Under the pieces are notes generated by a model that saw only the letters and a program-made list of their open reading frames with translations, was not told the origin of the DNA and did no database searches. From positions 1 to 12,415 of the forward strand of contig DJWQ01000028.1 in the NCBI GenBank assembly GCA_002441045.1: a stretch of DNA of 12,415 nucleotides, read 5' to 3'. Made by a program: the position numbers and the translations under genes. Source of the stretch: Firmicutes bacterium UBA6226. Lineage in GTDB: Bacteria; Bacillota_A; Clostridia; Peptostreptococcales; Acidaminobacteraceae. Positions within the stretch are counted from its first letter, which is position 1. Each line of letters starts with the position of its first letter. Positions 6,027-12,396 of this stretch are shown piece by piece.

Positions 6027-7025
6027 TTAGTAATCCGCATGTCCAATGGATGCCCGTAAATTTCGCATAAATTCATCTTCATCTGTTTGCTTTCTTTGTG
6101 GGGCAGATGGAATACCTGCAACCGTATCAGGCAAATAAGAATTGCGTTGTATTTGATTCTTAACGCTCTTAACAGCTTCCTTTTCAGCAGATGACATTCT
6201 TTTCTTTGTGGCATACACATCATACAGCGAATCAAGTGTTATTTGATTTGTGCTTGCCCATTTGATAAATTCTTGAAACTCACTATCAGGAATATTTTTT
6301 GATTGCTTAAATGAATTGAGCATCTCAGTTTGACGAACCCTTTCAAGCCGTCTCGCTTGTTGTTCTCTCTCCTTGTTAAGCAATTGTCTTATTTCTGAAG
6401 TTGCTTCCTCCTTTACCCTTCTGGCAAGCTGTTCTCTTTCCGCCCTCTCATATGATTCTCTCCACTTATAAGACTCAGATTTAGGGTCATTATAAGCATC
6501 ATAGGGATCAAATGCTACTGGACGCTCTGGGAGAACATCTTTCTTTTCTTCTTGCTTCGGGACTTGCTGGGTTTGTGGTAACTGTCCTGACTCTTCAAGC
6601 AAATAATCCATCATGTGCTTAAAAAGTTTTGGATCATCACGTAAAGCCTTATCCAAATTGAGGGCCGGCTCAACTTCTTTCTTAAACCTGTCATACTCTT
6701 CTTTGAGTTTAACGGGGTCAAGAACATCACCACTTTCTTCTTTTTGAGTTCCACCAAGTGAGTCCTCAGCTTTTTGTTTACGCTGCGTATCCACAGCATC
6801 AAAATTAAATTTCTCCCCTTCTGGGTTAATATATCCATCACCTTCTTCTGGGGTTATCCCACCTGGATTGGTGAAAAAATCCTGCAATGTAAAATCGTCC
6901 GCATCAATTTGAGCTTCTCCATCATATGGAGATTCCATATTTGCGGGTTCAGGTAATTTATCATTACCTTCTTGTGGTGCAGCAACCTGTTGTTGGCTTG
7001 CTGCTTCTTTTTTCTCTTCAGCCAT
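6027..7025 (-). CDS. Capsid scaffolding protein
   Basis: The product is 332 aa, placed between portal and major capsid genes where scaffolds lie. The GAGGAGA ribosome-binding site overlaps the end of the portal gene, whose stop is 2 nt upstream of the ATG. Composition is typical: very hydrophilic, rich in Glu, Lys and Gln, with a low-complexity acidic N-terminal third (EEKKEAASQQQVAAPQEG), a Pro/Gln-rich linker (LPQTQQVPKQEEKKDVLPE, around 145-165), a charged helical segment around 185-240 (YERAEREQLARRVKEEATSE and similar) likely to form a coiled coil, and a basic C-terminal third that would contact capsid subunits, as in P22-type scaffolds. No Ser-His-Asp protease signature is visible, so it is unlikely to be a prohead-protease fusion. 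The call rests on position and composition; scaffolds diverge quickly. Confidence 0.75.
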   Translation of the reverse strand: MAEEKKEAASQQQVAAPQEGNDKLPEPANMESPYDGEAQIDADDFTLQDFFTNPGGITPEEGDGYINPEGEKFNFDAVDTQRKQKAEDSLGGTQKEESGDVLDPVKLKEEYDRFKKEVEPALNLDKALRDDPKLFKHMMDYLLEESGQLPQTQQVPKQEEKKDVLPERPVAFDPYDAYNDPKSESYKWRESYERAEREQLARRVKEEATSEIRQLLNKEREQQARRLERVRQTEMLNSFKQSKNIPDSEFQEFIKWASTNQITLDSLYDVYATKKRMSSAEKEAVKSVKNQIQRNSYLPDTVAGIPSAPQRKQTDEDEFMRNLRASIGHADY

Positions 7026-7027
7026 TA

Positions 7028-9019
7028 TCAGCTCTCCTCATTTGTTTCCTGGGGTTTCCCCTTTTCTTTTTCCCGAATAGCTTTTTCTAACTCTTTCTGG
7101 ACATTTCTTAATCTTTCCCGCAATGTTGCGTTTATAACATCTGTCTTACCTTCAAGGTCGGCAAGCAGAGAGTCAATGTGTGCTTTAAATTTTTCTATTT
7201 CTATTTTCTTTTCATAAGTTACTTCACGCTTTTTCATCTTGTCAAGCTGTTTAGCCATATCTTCAAGCGTTGCAGTAAGCTGTTGTATATGTTGTGCCTG
7301 TTGCATTACAAGGGCTTTTCTCTTCATTACACCGTCTCTGTCAAAAATGTCAAGTTTCTTCAAAACTTCCACATCATCAACAAGCCCAGCCTGATACCAC
7401 TGCATATACTCTTGTGCAAGAGCCCACCTGTTTGATGGTAGTGTTGAACCCGCCAAAACAATTATATCATATTTACCAACACTAAGGTCATTAATACGTT
7501 GAATAACTTCACCAGCGTCGTCATATATTGGTATATTTGCCTCTTGCGACATCTCCAAACCATTGGGCTGAATAAGACGAAATATTTTATGTGTGGTATA
7601 AACAGTTTGTGCAAGTGTAACAGCTTGTTTAAATAACTGTGTCAATGCACGTTCTACTGTTTTCATCTTCAACATAATACGCCTATTACCAAACTCTTCA
7701 ATAGCAAGTGTTCCCCTGAACGTTTCTGGTGCTCCTTGAGAAGAGCCCTGCATTAATGGGAATACACCTGAAGAATATTCGGTTTCATACTTCATGTCAG
7801 CAGCAAGACTAAACAAAGCGTTTGACAATGGAACAGGTGGAATATCTTTTGGAGGTGTTACCCCAGGCATATATTCCATCACAGCCCCAGGCTTAGAATA
7901 TTCTATTCTAAACTGGTCAATATCCTCTACAGAACCTTTTTCAACAAAAACCTTTGGATTGGTAGATGTTTGAGTATGTGCAATCATAAGACTATACAGC
8001 TTATTCAACATATCCTGCTGCCCCATAAGAAACGCAGGCTCACCCATGCCATAAGGGGTTCCCGTATAGACATTACAAAATGGCACTATTGGGTAATCTT
8101 CTATGGGTAGCTCAACGTCATAAAGAAGGTCAGACCCAACTATCCCACTTACCCTTATTCTTGGAACATAAACATAACCAAGTATATCTATGTTACCTTC
8201 CGATGTGGGTGACTCTGCAACCCCCTCGTTAATGGCGTTGAACTCTTCTTCCGGTAAAACTTGTATTTCACCACTTTCATCTACAAACCTAACAAAGTTT
8301 TTAATTGTTTTATAATATCTTTCAATAATTCTTACTTTTTCTTTTTTGATGTCAACCATATCACGACCAACAATCTGGCCTTCATCAGCGTGCATACTAC
8401 CACCACGCTGTTTTTCAATAGATGTCTCAGCAGCATCAATTATTTCCTGATACTGTGGATACCTTAATTTTGCCTGCCTTTTCGTAATATGTTTAACAAT
8501 CAAAATGCTCTCAGCGTCACGGCATAATGGGTCTTTTGACGTAGGGTCTATATAAATATCATCTGGGTCTGCATACCCAAACTTTACTTCTCCCAACCCA
8601 TCATCAGCATATTTATCAACATAAACATACATATACCCCAAACCTGTTATAAGAGAATCAGCCAATGCTTGAGCATACAAGGAATCGCCATCAGATATTT
8701 GCCAACAATACTGCATAATATCTTCAAATATTCTTGCAACCTTGTTATCTGAATCTTCTCTTCCCGTAACCCTTACACCGGGATTCTTTGCTGCCATAAT
8801 AGCCATCTTAGCATCAATAGCAGGGAATATTCTGTTTACAACAAGTGGTGCTTGGTTTCTCTTCTGAAGTTCTTCAACTTCATCCTCGCTCCACTGTTTA
8901 TTATAAACATAATCACGATTCATTTGAGCTTGTTCGGCCCAAATATCATGGTATGCTTCATAATCGTGGTATAGTTCTTCTGCCTCTAATACTAAGGGGT
9001 GAATTTCATTTTCACTCAT
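7028..9019 (-). CDS. Portal protein, P22-like
   Basis: The product is 663 aa, near the size of P22-type portals, which form the dodecameric ring at one capsid vertex through which DNA is packed and ejected. Landmarks are NKQWSEDEVEELQKRNQAPL (residues about 40-59) and VVNRIFPAIDAKMAIMAAKN, the conserved start of this family. Next come a helix IFEDIMQYCWQISDGDSL, ITGLGYMYVYVD and YADPDDIYIDP (149-159), the wing/stem approach. The FRGTLAIEEFGNRRIMLKMK and AGSTLPSNRWALAQEYMQWY segments are also typical. From about residue 568 to the end the chain is Lys/Glu/Gln-rich with heptad-like hydrophobics, a coiled coil that may form the barrel inside the head. The ATG overlaps the previous gene by 8 nt, with GAGG 9 nt before it. 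Identity is nearly certain. Confidence 0.92.
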   Translation of the reverse strand: MSENEIHPLVLEAEELYHDYEAYHDIWAEQAQMNRDYVYNKQWSEDEVEELQKRNQAPLVVNRIFPAIDAKMAIMAAKNPGVRVTGREDSDNKVARIFEDIMQYCWQISDGDSLYAQALADSLITGLGYMYVYVDKYADDGLGEVKFGYADPDDIYIDPTSKDPLCRDAESILIVKHITKRQAKLRYPQYQEIIDAAETSIEKQRGGSMHADEGQIVGRDMVDIKKEKVRIIERYYKTIKNFVRFVDESGEIQVLPEEEFNAINEGVAESPTSEGNIDILGYVYVPRIRVSGIVGSDLLYDVELPIEDYPIVPFCNVYTGTPYGMGEPAFLMGQQDMLNKLYSLMIAHTQTSTNPKVFVEKGSVEDIDQFRIEYSKPGAVMEYMPGVTPPKDIPPVPLSNALFSLAADMKYETEYSSGVFPLMQGSSQGAPETFRGTLAIEEFGNRRIMLKMKTVERALTQLFKQAVTLAQTVYTTHKIFRLIQPNGLEMSQEANIPIYDDAGEVIQRINDLSVGKYDIIVLAGSTLPSNRWALAQEYMQWYQAGLVDDVEVLKKLDIFDRDGVMKRKALVMQQAQHIQQLTATLEDMAKQLDKMKKREVTYEKKIEIEKFKAHIDSLLADLEGKTDVINATLRERLRNVQKELEKAIREKEKGKPQETNEES

Positions 9020-9179
9020 TTACAGCATCCTCTGCTTCAAATTCTTCAAGGCTTATACTTTGTTCTTTTCTAACATTGGTAATTTTACCACCCTGAAAAG
9101 AAAAAACAACCTTCCCGTAGAATTTCTCCCGCATTAGAGAGAAAAGCCACACTAAAATCTTTTTTCCATCTATTTTCAT
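9012..9179 (-). CDS. DUF2292 (YezD-like) small protein between terminase and portal
   Basis: The product is 55 aa. The ATG at 9179-9177 is chosen because GGAGG lies 4 nt before it; longer in-frame starts would run into the terminase coding region. The core MREKFYGKVVFSFQGGKITN followed by VRKEQSISL matches the DUF2292/YezD pattern '..yGsv.i.vqdGkv.qi.kte..rl', a small beta-hairpin protein found in Firmicutes and phages. The molecular role of the family is unknown to me. It begins right after the internal promoter at 9205-9233 and overlaps the portal start by 8 nt, so it is the first gene of the portal-capsid transcript and may be translationally coupled to it. The C-terminus is acidic (LEEFEAEDAVNE). 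A DNA- or RNA-binding regulator is possible but unproven. Confidence 0.7.
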   Translation of the reverse strand: MKIDGKKILVWLFSLMREKFYGKVVFSFQGGKITNVRKEQSISLEEFEAEDAVNE

Positions 9180-9248
9180 GGTTCCTCCAATTATATACAC
9201 TTCCAATTTACGAAATTTTTTTGAGAAAAGCAAGCTTCCACTTTTGAC
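9180..9248 (-). repeat. Second copy of the promoter-leader cassette, inside the 3' end of terL
   Basis: Read on the minus strand, this stretch and 11797-11868 share AAAAGTGG, then CTTGCTTTT, then AAAATTTCGTAAATT, then a TA-rich leader ending in a GGAG ribosome-binding site and an ATG. The block AAATTTCGTAAATT is identical in both. Outside the cassette the two regions diverge. Here the cassette also encodes the terminase C-terminus (KVEACFSQKNFVNWKCI); the other copy would encode KVGTCFFAKNFVN then stop, so a coding origin for both is conceivable. Confidence 0.7.
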
Positions 9249-10714
9249 CCGTCCGCAGGTGCAATATTTCTTGATGGATAAGCACCGTAACATGCGTTCC
9301 ATAAGGCATCTATGGTATCGTCATGTTTTCCTTTAGGGTATGTTAACAACTCAATTCTCATATCTTTCATACTCTCATGTAGGTAAATTTGTCCTGCCCT
9401 GAAACGTGGTTCGAGACCATAATTCCTATCAGAGAACTTTTCTGACTTTGATTTTCTTGGCACAACCTCTGTAACGGGTATAAAAACATTTCGTCTTATA
9501 GATTCCTGTCTTAGAAAGTGAACCAATGCTTCTTGATATGAAACCGTTTCTATTTTAACCCGAAGTAAAGAACTCTTATACTTCTCTTTTAACTTAAACA
9601 ACTCCTCAATTGTTTCCATAGGGGGTAATCTATCACGAATACATTCCACAACGTAAACATGATTTTTGGGCGTTACAGCAATTGTAATAAATACAGTAAA
9701 ATCTCCCCTAACCTTTCCCATTGCAGGGTCAAGACCACAAAATATGTTACATGGTATATAATATTTATCACCTATTTTTGTATAATCACCCTCAGTTTCT
9801 GCTTCTTCTTTTGGTAAAACAAGAAAAGAATTATTATTTTGGTCAAGCCATACATATCCAGTATGTGTATTTATATATTGTTGCTTGAATATTTGACTAT
9901 CGGGTGACATTGGCCTGTTCATATATTCCTGATAAAACAAGTCCAAATAACCCAACCTGTCATATTCATCACGCATTTCTTTTATTTTTGATAAAGCCCA
10001 CCTGGATGACCATAGAGGCTTTTCCCATGCGTCATCTATAATTTGCCAATGTTCTCTTGGGTTAACATAATATTCGGGATCATCTTTAATGCTATTTAAA
10101 AAGCTATCTTCATGCACAATAGTTCCAATAAAAACTATTTTACCTTTTTCGGCTATAGAAGGAAATACAGCTCCACGTATCCATCGTTTTAACTTTTCAC
10201 GCTGTTCTGGCGTTTCTGTGTTTTGTTCAGATTCAATATCATCCATCAGTATTAAGCCAGGTCTCCACTGTTTCCACTTTGTTCCACGAATGCGCTGCCC
10301 TGACCCTTTTGCCAACACTTTACACAAATTGGTTGTTTCTATTTCAGATTCTGTCCATTTATCCTCATTTTTTAAATTACCAAAGAAGTATTTTATACGG
10401 TCATTATCTTCCAACTCATCCTTTATTGCCTCCAAAAACAATACAGACTGAGAAGAAGACTCAGAAACAATTACAATCAAATGTTGTTTACCAAAACATA
10501 TCTGATGAAGTGGATAGATAAGGGTTGCAAGTGTGCTTTTACTATGTCCACGTGGTAAAACTATACATGTTTTTGGCTTGTCCTGCAACAACATTCTGTA
10601 TGCGGTTTTCTGATGCTCTGTAGTTTTTAATTTTACATGATGTGGCAAACAGACAGCTGCAAAAAGCTCTAAATCTACTTCCATTTGAGATAATAACGAT
10701 TCCCTGTCAAGCAT
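9191..10714 (-). CDS. terL: Terminase large subunit (packaging ATPase-nuclease)
   Basis: The product is 507 aa. The enzyme docks on the portal, pumps DNA into the prohead by ATP hydrolysis and cuts the concatemer. ATPase motifs: an adenine-motif region around TTEHQKTAYR, Walker A LPRGHSKST (53-61), Walker B LILMDDIE (154-161, catalytic acid at or beside Asp159) and coupling motif FIGTIVHEDS (195-204). RNase H-like nuclease: GLDPAMG (Asp329), VKIETVSYQ (Glu389) and HDDTIDALW (Asp465, Asp466 and Asp469), the three acidic clusters expected. AGGA lies 7 nt before the ATG, which overlaps the Cys-rich gene by 8 nt. The last 18 codons coincide with a copy of the operon promoter cassette, so the C-terminal tail (KVEACFSQKNFVNWKCI) may be shaped by the promoter rather than by protein function. 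Confidence 0.95.
   Translation of the reverse strand: MLDRESLLSQMEVDLELFAAVCLPHHVKLKTTEHQKTAYRMLLQDKPKTCIVLPRGHSKSTLATLIYPLHQICFGKQHLIVIVSESSSQSVLFLEAIKDELEDNDRIKYFFGNLKNEDKWTESEIETTNLCKVLAKGSGQRIRGTKWKQWRPGLILMDDIESEQNTETPEQREKLKRWIRGAVFPSIAEKGKIVFIGTIVHEDSFLNSIKDDPEYYVNPREHWQIIDDAWEKPLWSSRWALSKIKEMRDEYDRLGYLDLFYQEYMNRPMSPDSQIFKQQYINTHTGYVWLDQNNNSFLVLPKEEAETEGDYTKIGDKYYIPCNIFCGLDPAMGKVRGDFTVFITIAVTPKNHVYVVECIRDRLPPMETIEELFKLKEKYKSSLLRVKIETVSYQEALVHFLRQESIRRNVFIPVTEVVPRKSKSEKFSDRNYGLEPRFRAGQIYLHESMKDMRIELLTYPKGKHDDTIDALWNACYGAYPSRNIAPADGSKVEACFSQKNFVNWKCI
9205..9233 (-). promoter_or_regulatory. Internal promoter for DUF2292-like gene, portal and capsid genes
   Basis: Minus-strand TTGCTT (9233-9228), a 17-nt spacer and TAAATT (9210-9205). 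The predicted start, near 9198, gives a leader of about 19 nt that keeps the GGAGG ribosome-binding site. The same elements at the same spacing recur in front of the operon. An AAAAGTGG box (9245-9238) sits 4 nt upstream of the -35. A perfect TATAAT at 9195-9190 is too close to the start codon to serve as the -10. Confidence 0.55.
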
Positions 10715-10928
10715 AAATTTTCCTATTCCACCACTTCTTTCGTTCTATGTAATAGTGAGAGTTATAAAACATATCTTTCATTTTCTTTACAACCCTCGCA
10801 GGACTCTTTAACGGACATCTGTCCATAAACTCTAACGGAACACCAATTTTACAACAGATATTACTGATGCCATCATTACTGCAAAGAATGCAATTTCCAT
10901 CTTTTATTTTACAATATTTCGATGGCAT
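10707..10928 (-). CDS. Cys-rich mini-protein between terminase genes, probable zinc binder
   Basis: The product is about 73 aa from the ATG at 10928-10926, with GAGGA 11 nt before it; an ATG at 10946 (79 aa) overlapping the upstream gene is an alternative, and neither ribosome-binding site is decisive. Six cysteines (residues 6, 13, 16, 25, 26 and 38 from this start) are arranged as C-x6-C-x2-C-x8-CC-x11-C, ending in DRCPLKSP. This is compatible with one zinc site or a small treble-clef-like knuckle. The C-terminal third is very basic and aromatic (MKDMFYNSHYYIERKKWWNR), which suggests nucleic-acid contact. It lies between the putative small and the large terminase subunits with 8-nt spacing or overlap, so it is co-translated with them. 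I do not recognise the family. A packaging accessory or HNH-like remnant are guesses. Confidence 0.65.
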   Translation of the reverse strand: MPSKYCKIKDGNCILCSNDGISNICCKIGVPLEFMDRCPLKSPARVVKKMKDMFYNSHYYIERKKWWNRKIYA

Positions 10929-10929
10929 A

Positions 10930-11796
10930 TCAGGTATTTTCCTCATTTGAGGTTTCTTCTTCAATAATTTCCTGATTTTCTTTTGCTAACCTTGCTATCT
11001 GTGTTTGTTCAGCCACAGACAATGGTATTACATTCTGCTCTACCTTTTTAGTGGTTTTACCAGGATAATTACCAAACAACTTATTAAGCTCTTTTATAGC
11101 CTCAAGCTGAACTTTTCTATCCCCTGCGCTTTCAGTCTCTGCAGAGATAATAGCTAACAACTTTTCTGCTATAAGGTCATAATCAATACCCTTTTCAAGT
11201 AGCTTTTCAGTAAACCTTTTATTTAGCTCATCAGACACTTGTTGCATTTGTGCTTTAAAACGGTTTTCCAATTCTTGCATTACATATTTCTCCAAATAAT
11301 GATAATTTAACATACCTGATAATATACACATTACATACAAGGTTGAAGGTCTATTATTGGCTTCTTCTTCAACCACATCATAGGCACACCTGAATAATGT
11401 CCTTTCTGGGTGTTCAAAGAAGTAGTCCATAATTCGTCTGTATGTTTCAGGTAATTCACGAGAAGAAGCTATAGCCTTTTTAAACCCCTTTATATACTTG
11501 GGGTGAGGGGCAGGAGGTAAGGCATTCTTTGGACTAAGCCCGACTAAATAGCTTCCACAAGCTGTAACAACAACCGTATCACGATACCTACCATATCCCA
11601 TTGGATATACATTGAATACCTCACCTACCCAGCCGTCACTGAACCTTACATATTCACCACGAACAATATTCTCATCTGTAAAATTATGAACCTTTAAATT
11701 GCGTTCCCTTGCCTCTTCTTCTGTGTATAATATAAAGTTCTTACGAACTATATCTATGTCTTTGTTATGTATTCTCCTACCAGGTAGTATATGCAT
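10930..11796 (-). CDS. Putative terminase small subunit with extra N-terminal beta domain
   Basis: The product is 288 aa from the ATG at 11796-11794, with GGAG 5 nt before it; the TTG one codon upstream is not needed. It is the first gene of the operon and immediately precedes the Cys-rich gene and terL, the place of the DNA-recognition subunit. Residues about 40-95 (IVRGEYVRFSDGWVGEVFNV, then DTVVVTACGSYLVGLSP) look like an SH3-like or KOW-like beta barrel, unusual for small terminases. A middle region (TYRRIMDYFFEHPERTLFRC) and a long helical C-terminal half (YVMQELENRFKAQMQQVSDE, RKVQLEAIKELNKLFGNYPG) resemble the 'ALKaLe.l.k..G' oligomerisation helices of small terminases. The C-terminus is acidic. 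The assignment is by position and helical pattern; no helix-turn-helix is clear by eye. Confidence 0.55.
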   Translation of the reverse strand: MHILPGRRIHNKDIDIVRKNFILYTEEEARERNLKVHNFTDENIVRGEYVRFSDGWVGEVFNVYPMGYGRYRDTVVVTACGSYLVGLSPKNALPPAPHPKYIKGFKKAIASSRELPETYRRIMDYFFEHPERTLFRCAYDVVEEEANNRPSTLYVMCILSGMLNYHYLEKYVMQELENRFKAQMQQVSDELNKRFTEKLLEKGIDYDLIAEKLLAIISAETESAGDRKVQLEAIKELNKLFGNYPGKTTKKVEQNVIPLSVAEQTQIARLAKENQEIIEEETSNEENT

Positions 11797-11868
11797 CAAT
11801 TCTCCATAATATTATCCACATACTAATTTACGAAATTTTTAGCAAAAAAGCAAGTCCCCACTTTTTTA
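11797..11868 (-). repeat. First copy of the promoter-leader cassette, upstream of the operon
   Basis: This is the partner of 9180-9248. Both carry AAAAGTGG, TTGCTT, AAATTTCGTAAATT, an AT-rich leader with GTGnATAAT or GTATATAAT, and GGAG before an ATG. The match stops at the start codons. Two duplicated promoters of one regulon or a recombination joint between phage modules would both produce this. Confidence 0.7.
11825..11853 (-). promoter_or_regulatory. Promoter of the packaging/head operon
   Basis: Minus-strand TTGCTT (11853-11848), a 17-nt spacer and TAAATT (11830-11825). The predicted start near 11818 leaves a leader of about 22 nt with GGAG before the first gene. The sequence is only moderately close to the sigma-70 consensus; the identical elements at 9205-9233 make a real promoter more likely and hint at help from an activator at the AAAAGTGG boxes. 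Confidence 0.6.
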
Positions 11869-11890
11869 TAGTAAACTACCCACTTTTTTA
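11857..11890 (-). promoter_or_regulatory. Paired 12-bp boxes, probable activator or repressor sites
   Basis: CCCACTTTTTTA occurs exactly twice (11857-11868 and 11879-11890), start to start 22 bp, about two helical turns, so a protein could bind both on one face of the DNA. The proximal box ends 3-4 bp upstream of the operon promoter's -35. The core CCACTTTT is found at the same distance from the -35 in the copy at 9238-9245. The sites are non-coding here. Confidence 0.5.
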
Positions 11891-11917
11891 ATAAATACAA
11901 ACCCTCACGGATACCTC

Positions 11918-11938
11918 AAAAGTAGACACTTGACTTTT
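11918..11938. promoter_or_regulatory. Inverted repeat overlapping the -35 of the rightward promoter
   Basis: AAAAGT (11918-11923) and ACTTTT (11933-11938) form a perfect 6-bp inverted repeat with a 9-bp centre. It covers the TTGACT -35 hexamer (11930-11935). The half-sites resemble the AAAAGTGG box of the leftward promoters, so one regulator could act on both directions. It would be a natural operator, but no regulator gene is in the window. Confidence 0.35.
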
Positions 11939-11958
11939 ACATTTTTTATTCGTATATT
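11930..11958 (+). promoter_or_regulatory. Near-consensus sigma-70 promoter facing right
   Basis: TTGACT (11930-11935, 5 of 6), an exact 17-bp spacer that is T-rich, and TATATT (11953-11958, 5 of 6). The predicted start is about 11965-11966, where the first paired strand of the structured segment begins. It points away from all protein genes in the window, and no open frame follows it. Confidence 0.65.
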
Positions 11959-12281
11959 ATATACGTAACCTGAAATTATGTTAGTGAAATATGCTTCATT
12001 AACATAAATAGGTTAAAATATCCTTTAACGTGTAGGACTAAAAGAACACGGCTGAAATTGACATAAATAGGCTGCGGGTAATAGTTGACCCACAATATAT
12101 CAAGGCCCCCAGTCTGGTAGATACCTAAGAAGCAATCCTAACTGCATAAGGTAAATTATAAGAAACTCTACCTGTCAATATCAGAGAAATAAAAATTACG
12201 CATGTAGCCATAACCCTAATGGGGATACTACAGCTAATACTTCCTAATACAAGCAAACAACCTCTTAACCATATCCAAAAA

Positions 12282-12312
12282 TATAAAAAATTTCTACAAA
12301 AAAATTTTTATA
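12282..12312 (+). repeat. A/T-only inverted repeat, possible weak 3' hairpin
   Basis: TATAAAAA (12282-12289) pairs with TTTTTATA (12305-12312), with three more T-A pairs inside after one mismatch. It could end the rightward RNA, but it has no G-C pairs and no separate uridine run, so it is a weak terminator candidate. Confidence 0.3.
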
Positions 12313-12324
12313 AACCTATACAAA

Positions 12325-12396
12325 ATATAGTAAATTAACAACTGCGTTAACTACCTATATTTAGTATCTATAGTTTATATCTTAACCCATATGGGT
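12325..12396 (+). repeat. Hairpin and perfect 12-bp palindrome near the right edge
   Basis: ATATAG/CTATAT (12325-12330 with 12355-12360) encloses TTAAC/GTTAA (12335-12339 with 12346-12350). A perfect palindrome ACCCATATGGGT follows at 12385-12396. These may be further domains of the structured RNA or operator-like sites for whatever lies beyond the edge. Confidence 0.45.

Noticed and set aside
9190..9195. Perfect TATAAT on the minus strand as a -10 box
   Set aside because: Transcription would start within the ribosome-binding site of the gene at 9179, and no -35 lies 16-18 nt upstream; TAAATT at 9205-9210 fits better.
9180..9302. Longer 96-aa version of the DUF2292-like gene starting at 9302
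   Set aside because: It would overlap terL by over 100 nt and has no ribosome-binding site; the ATG at 9179 follows GGAGG at ideal spacing.
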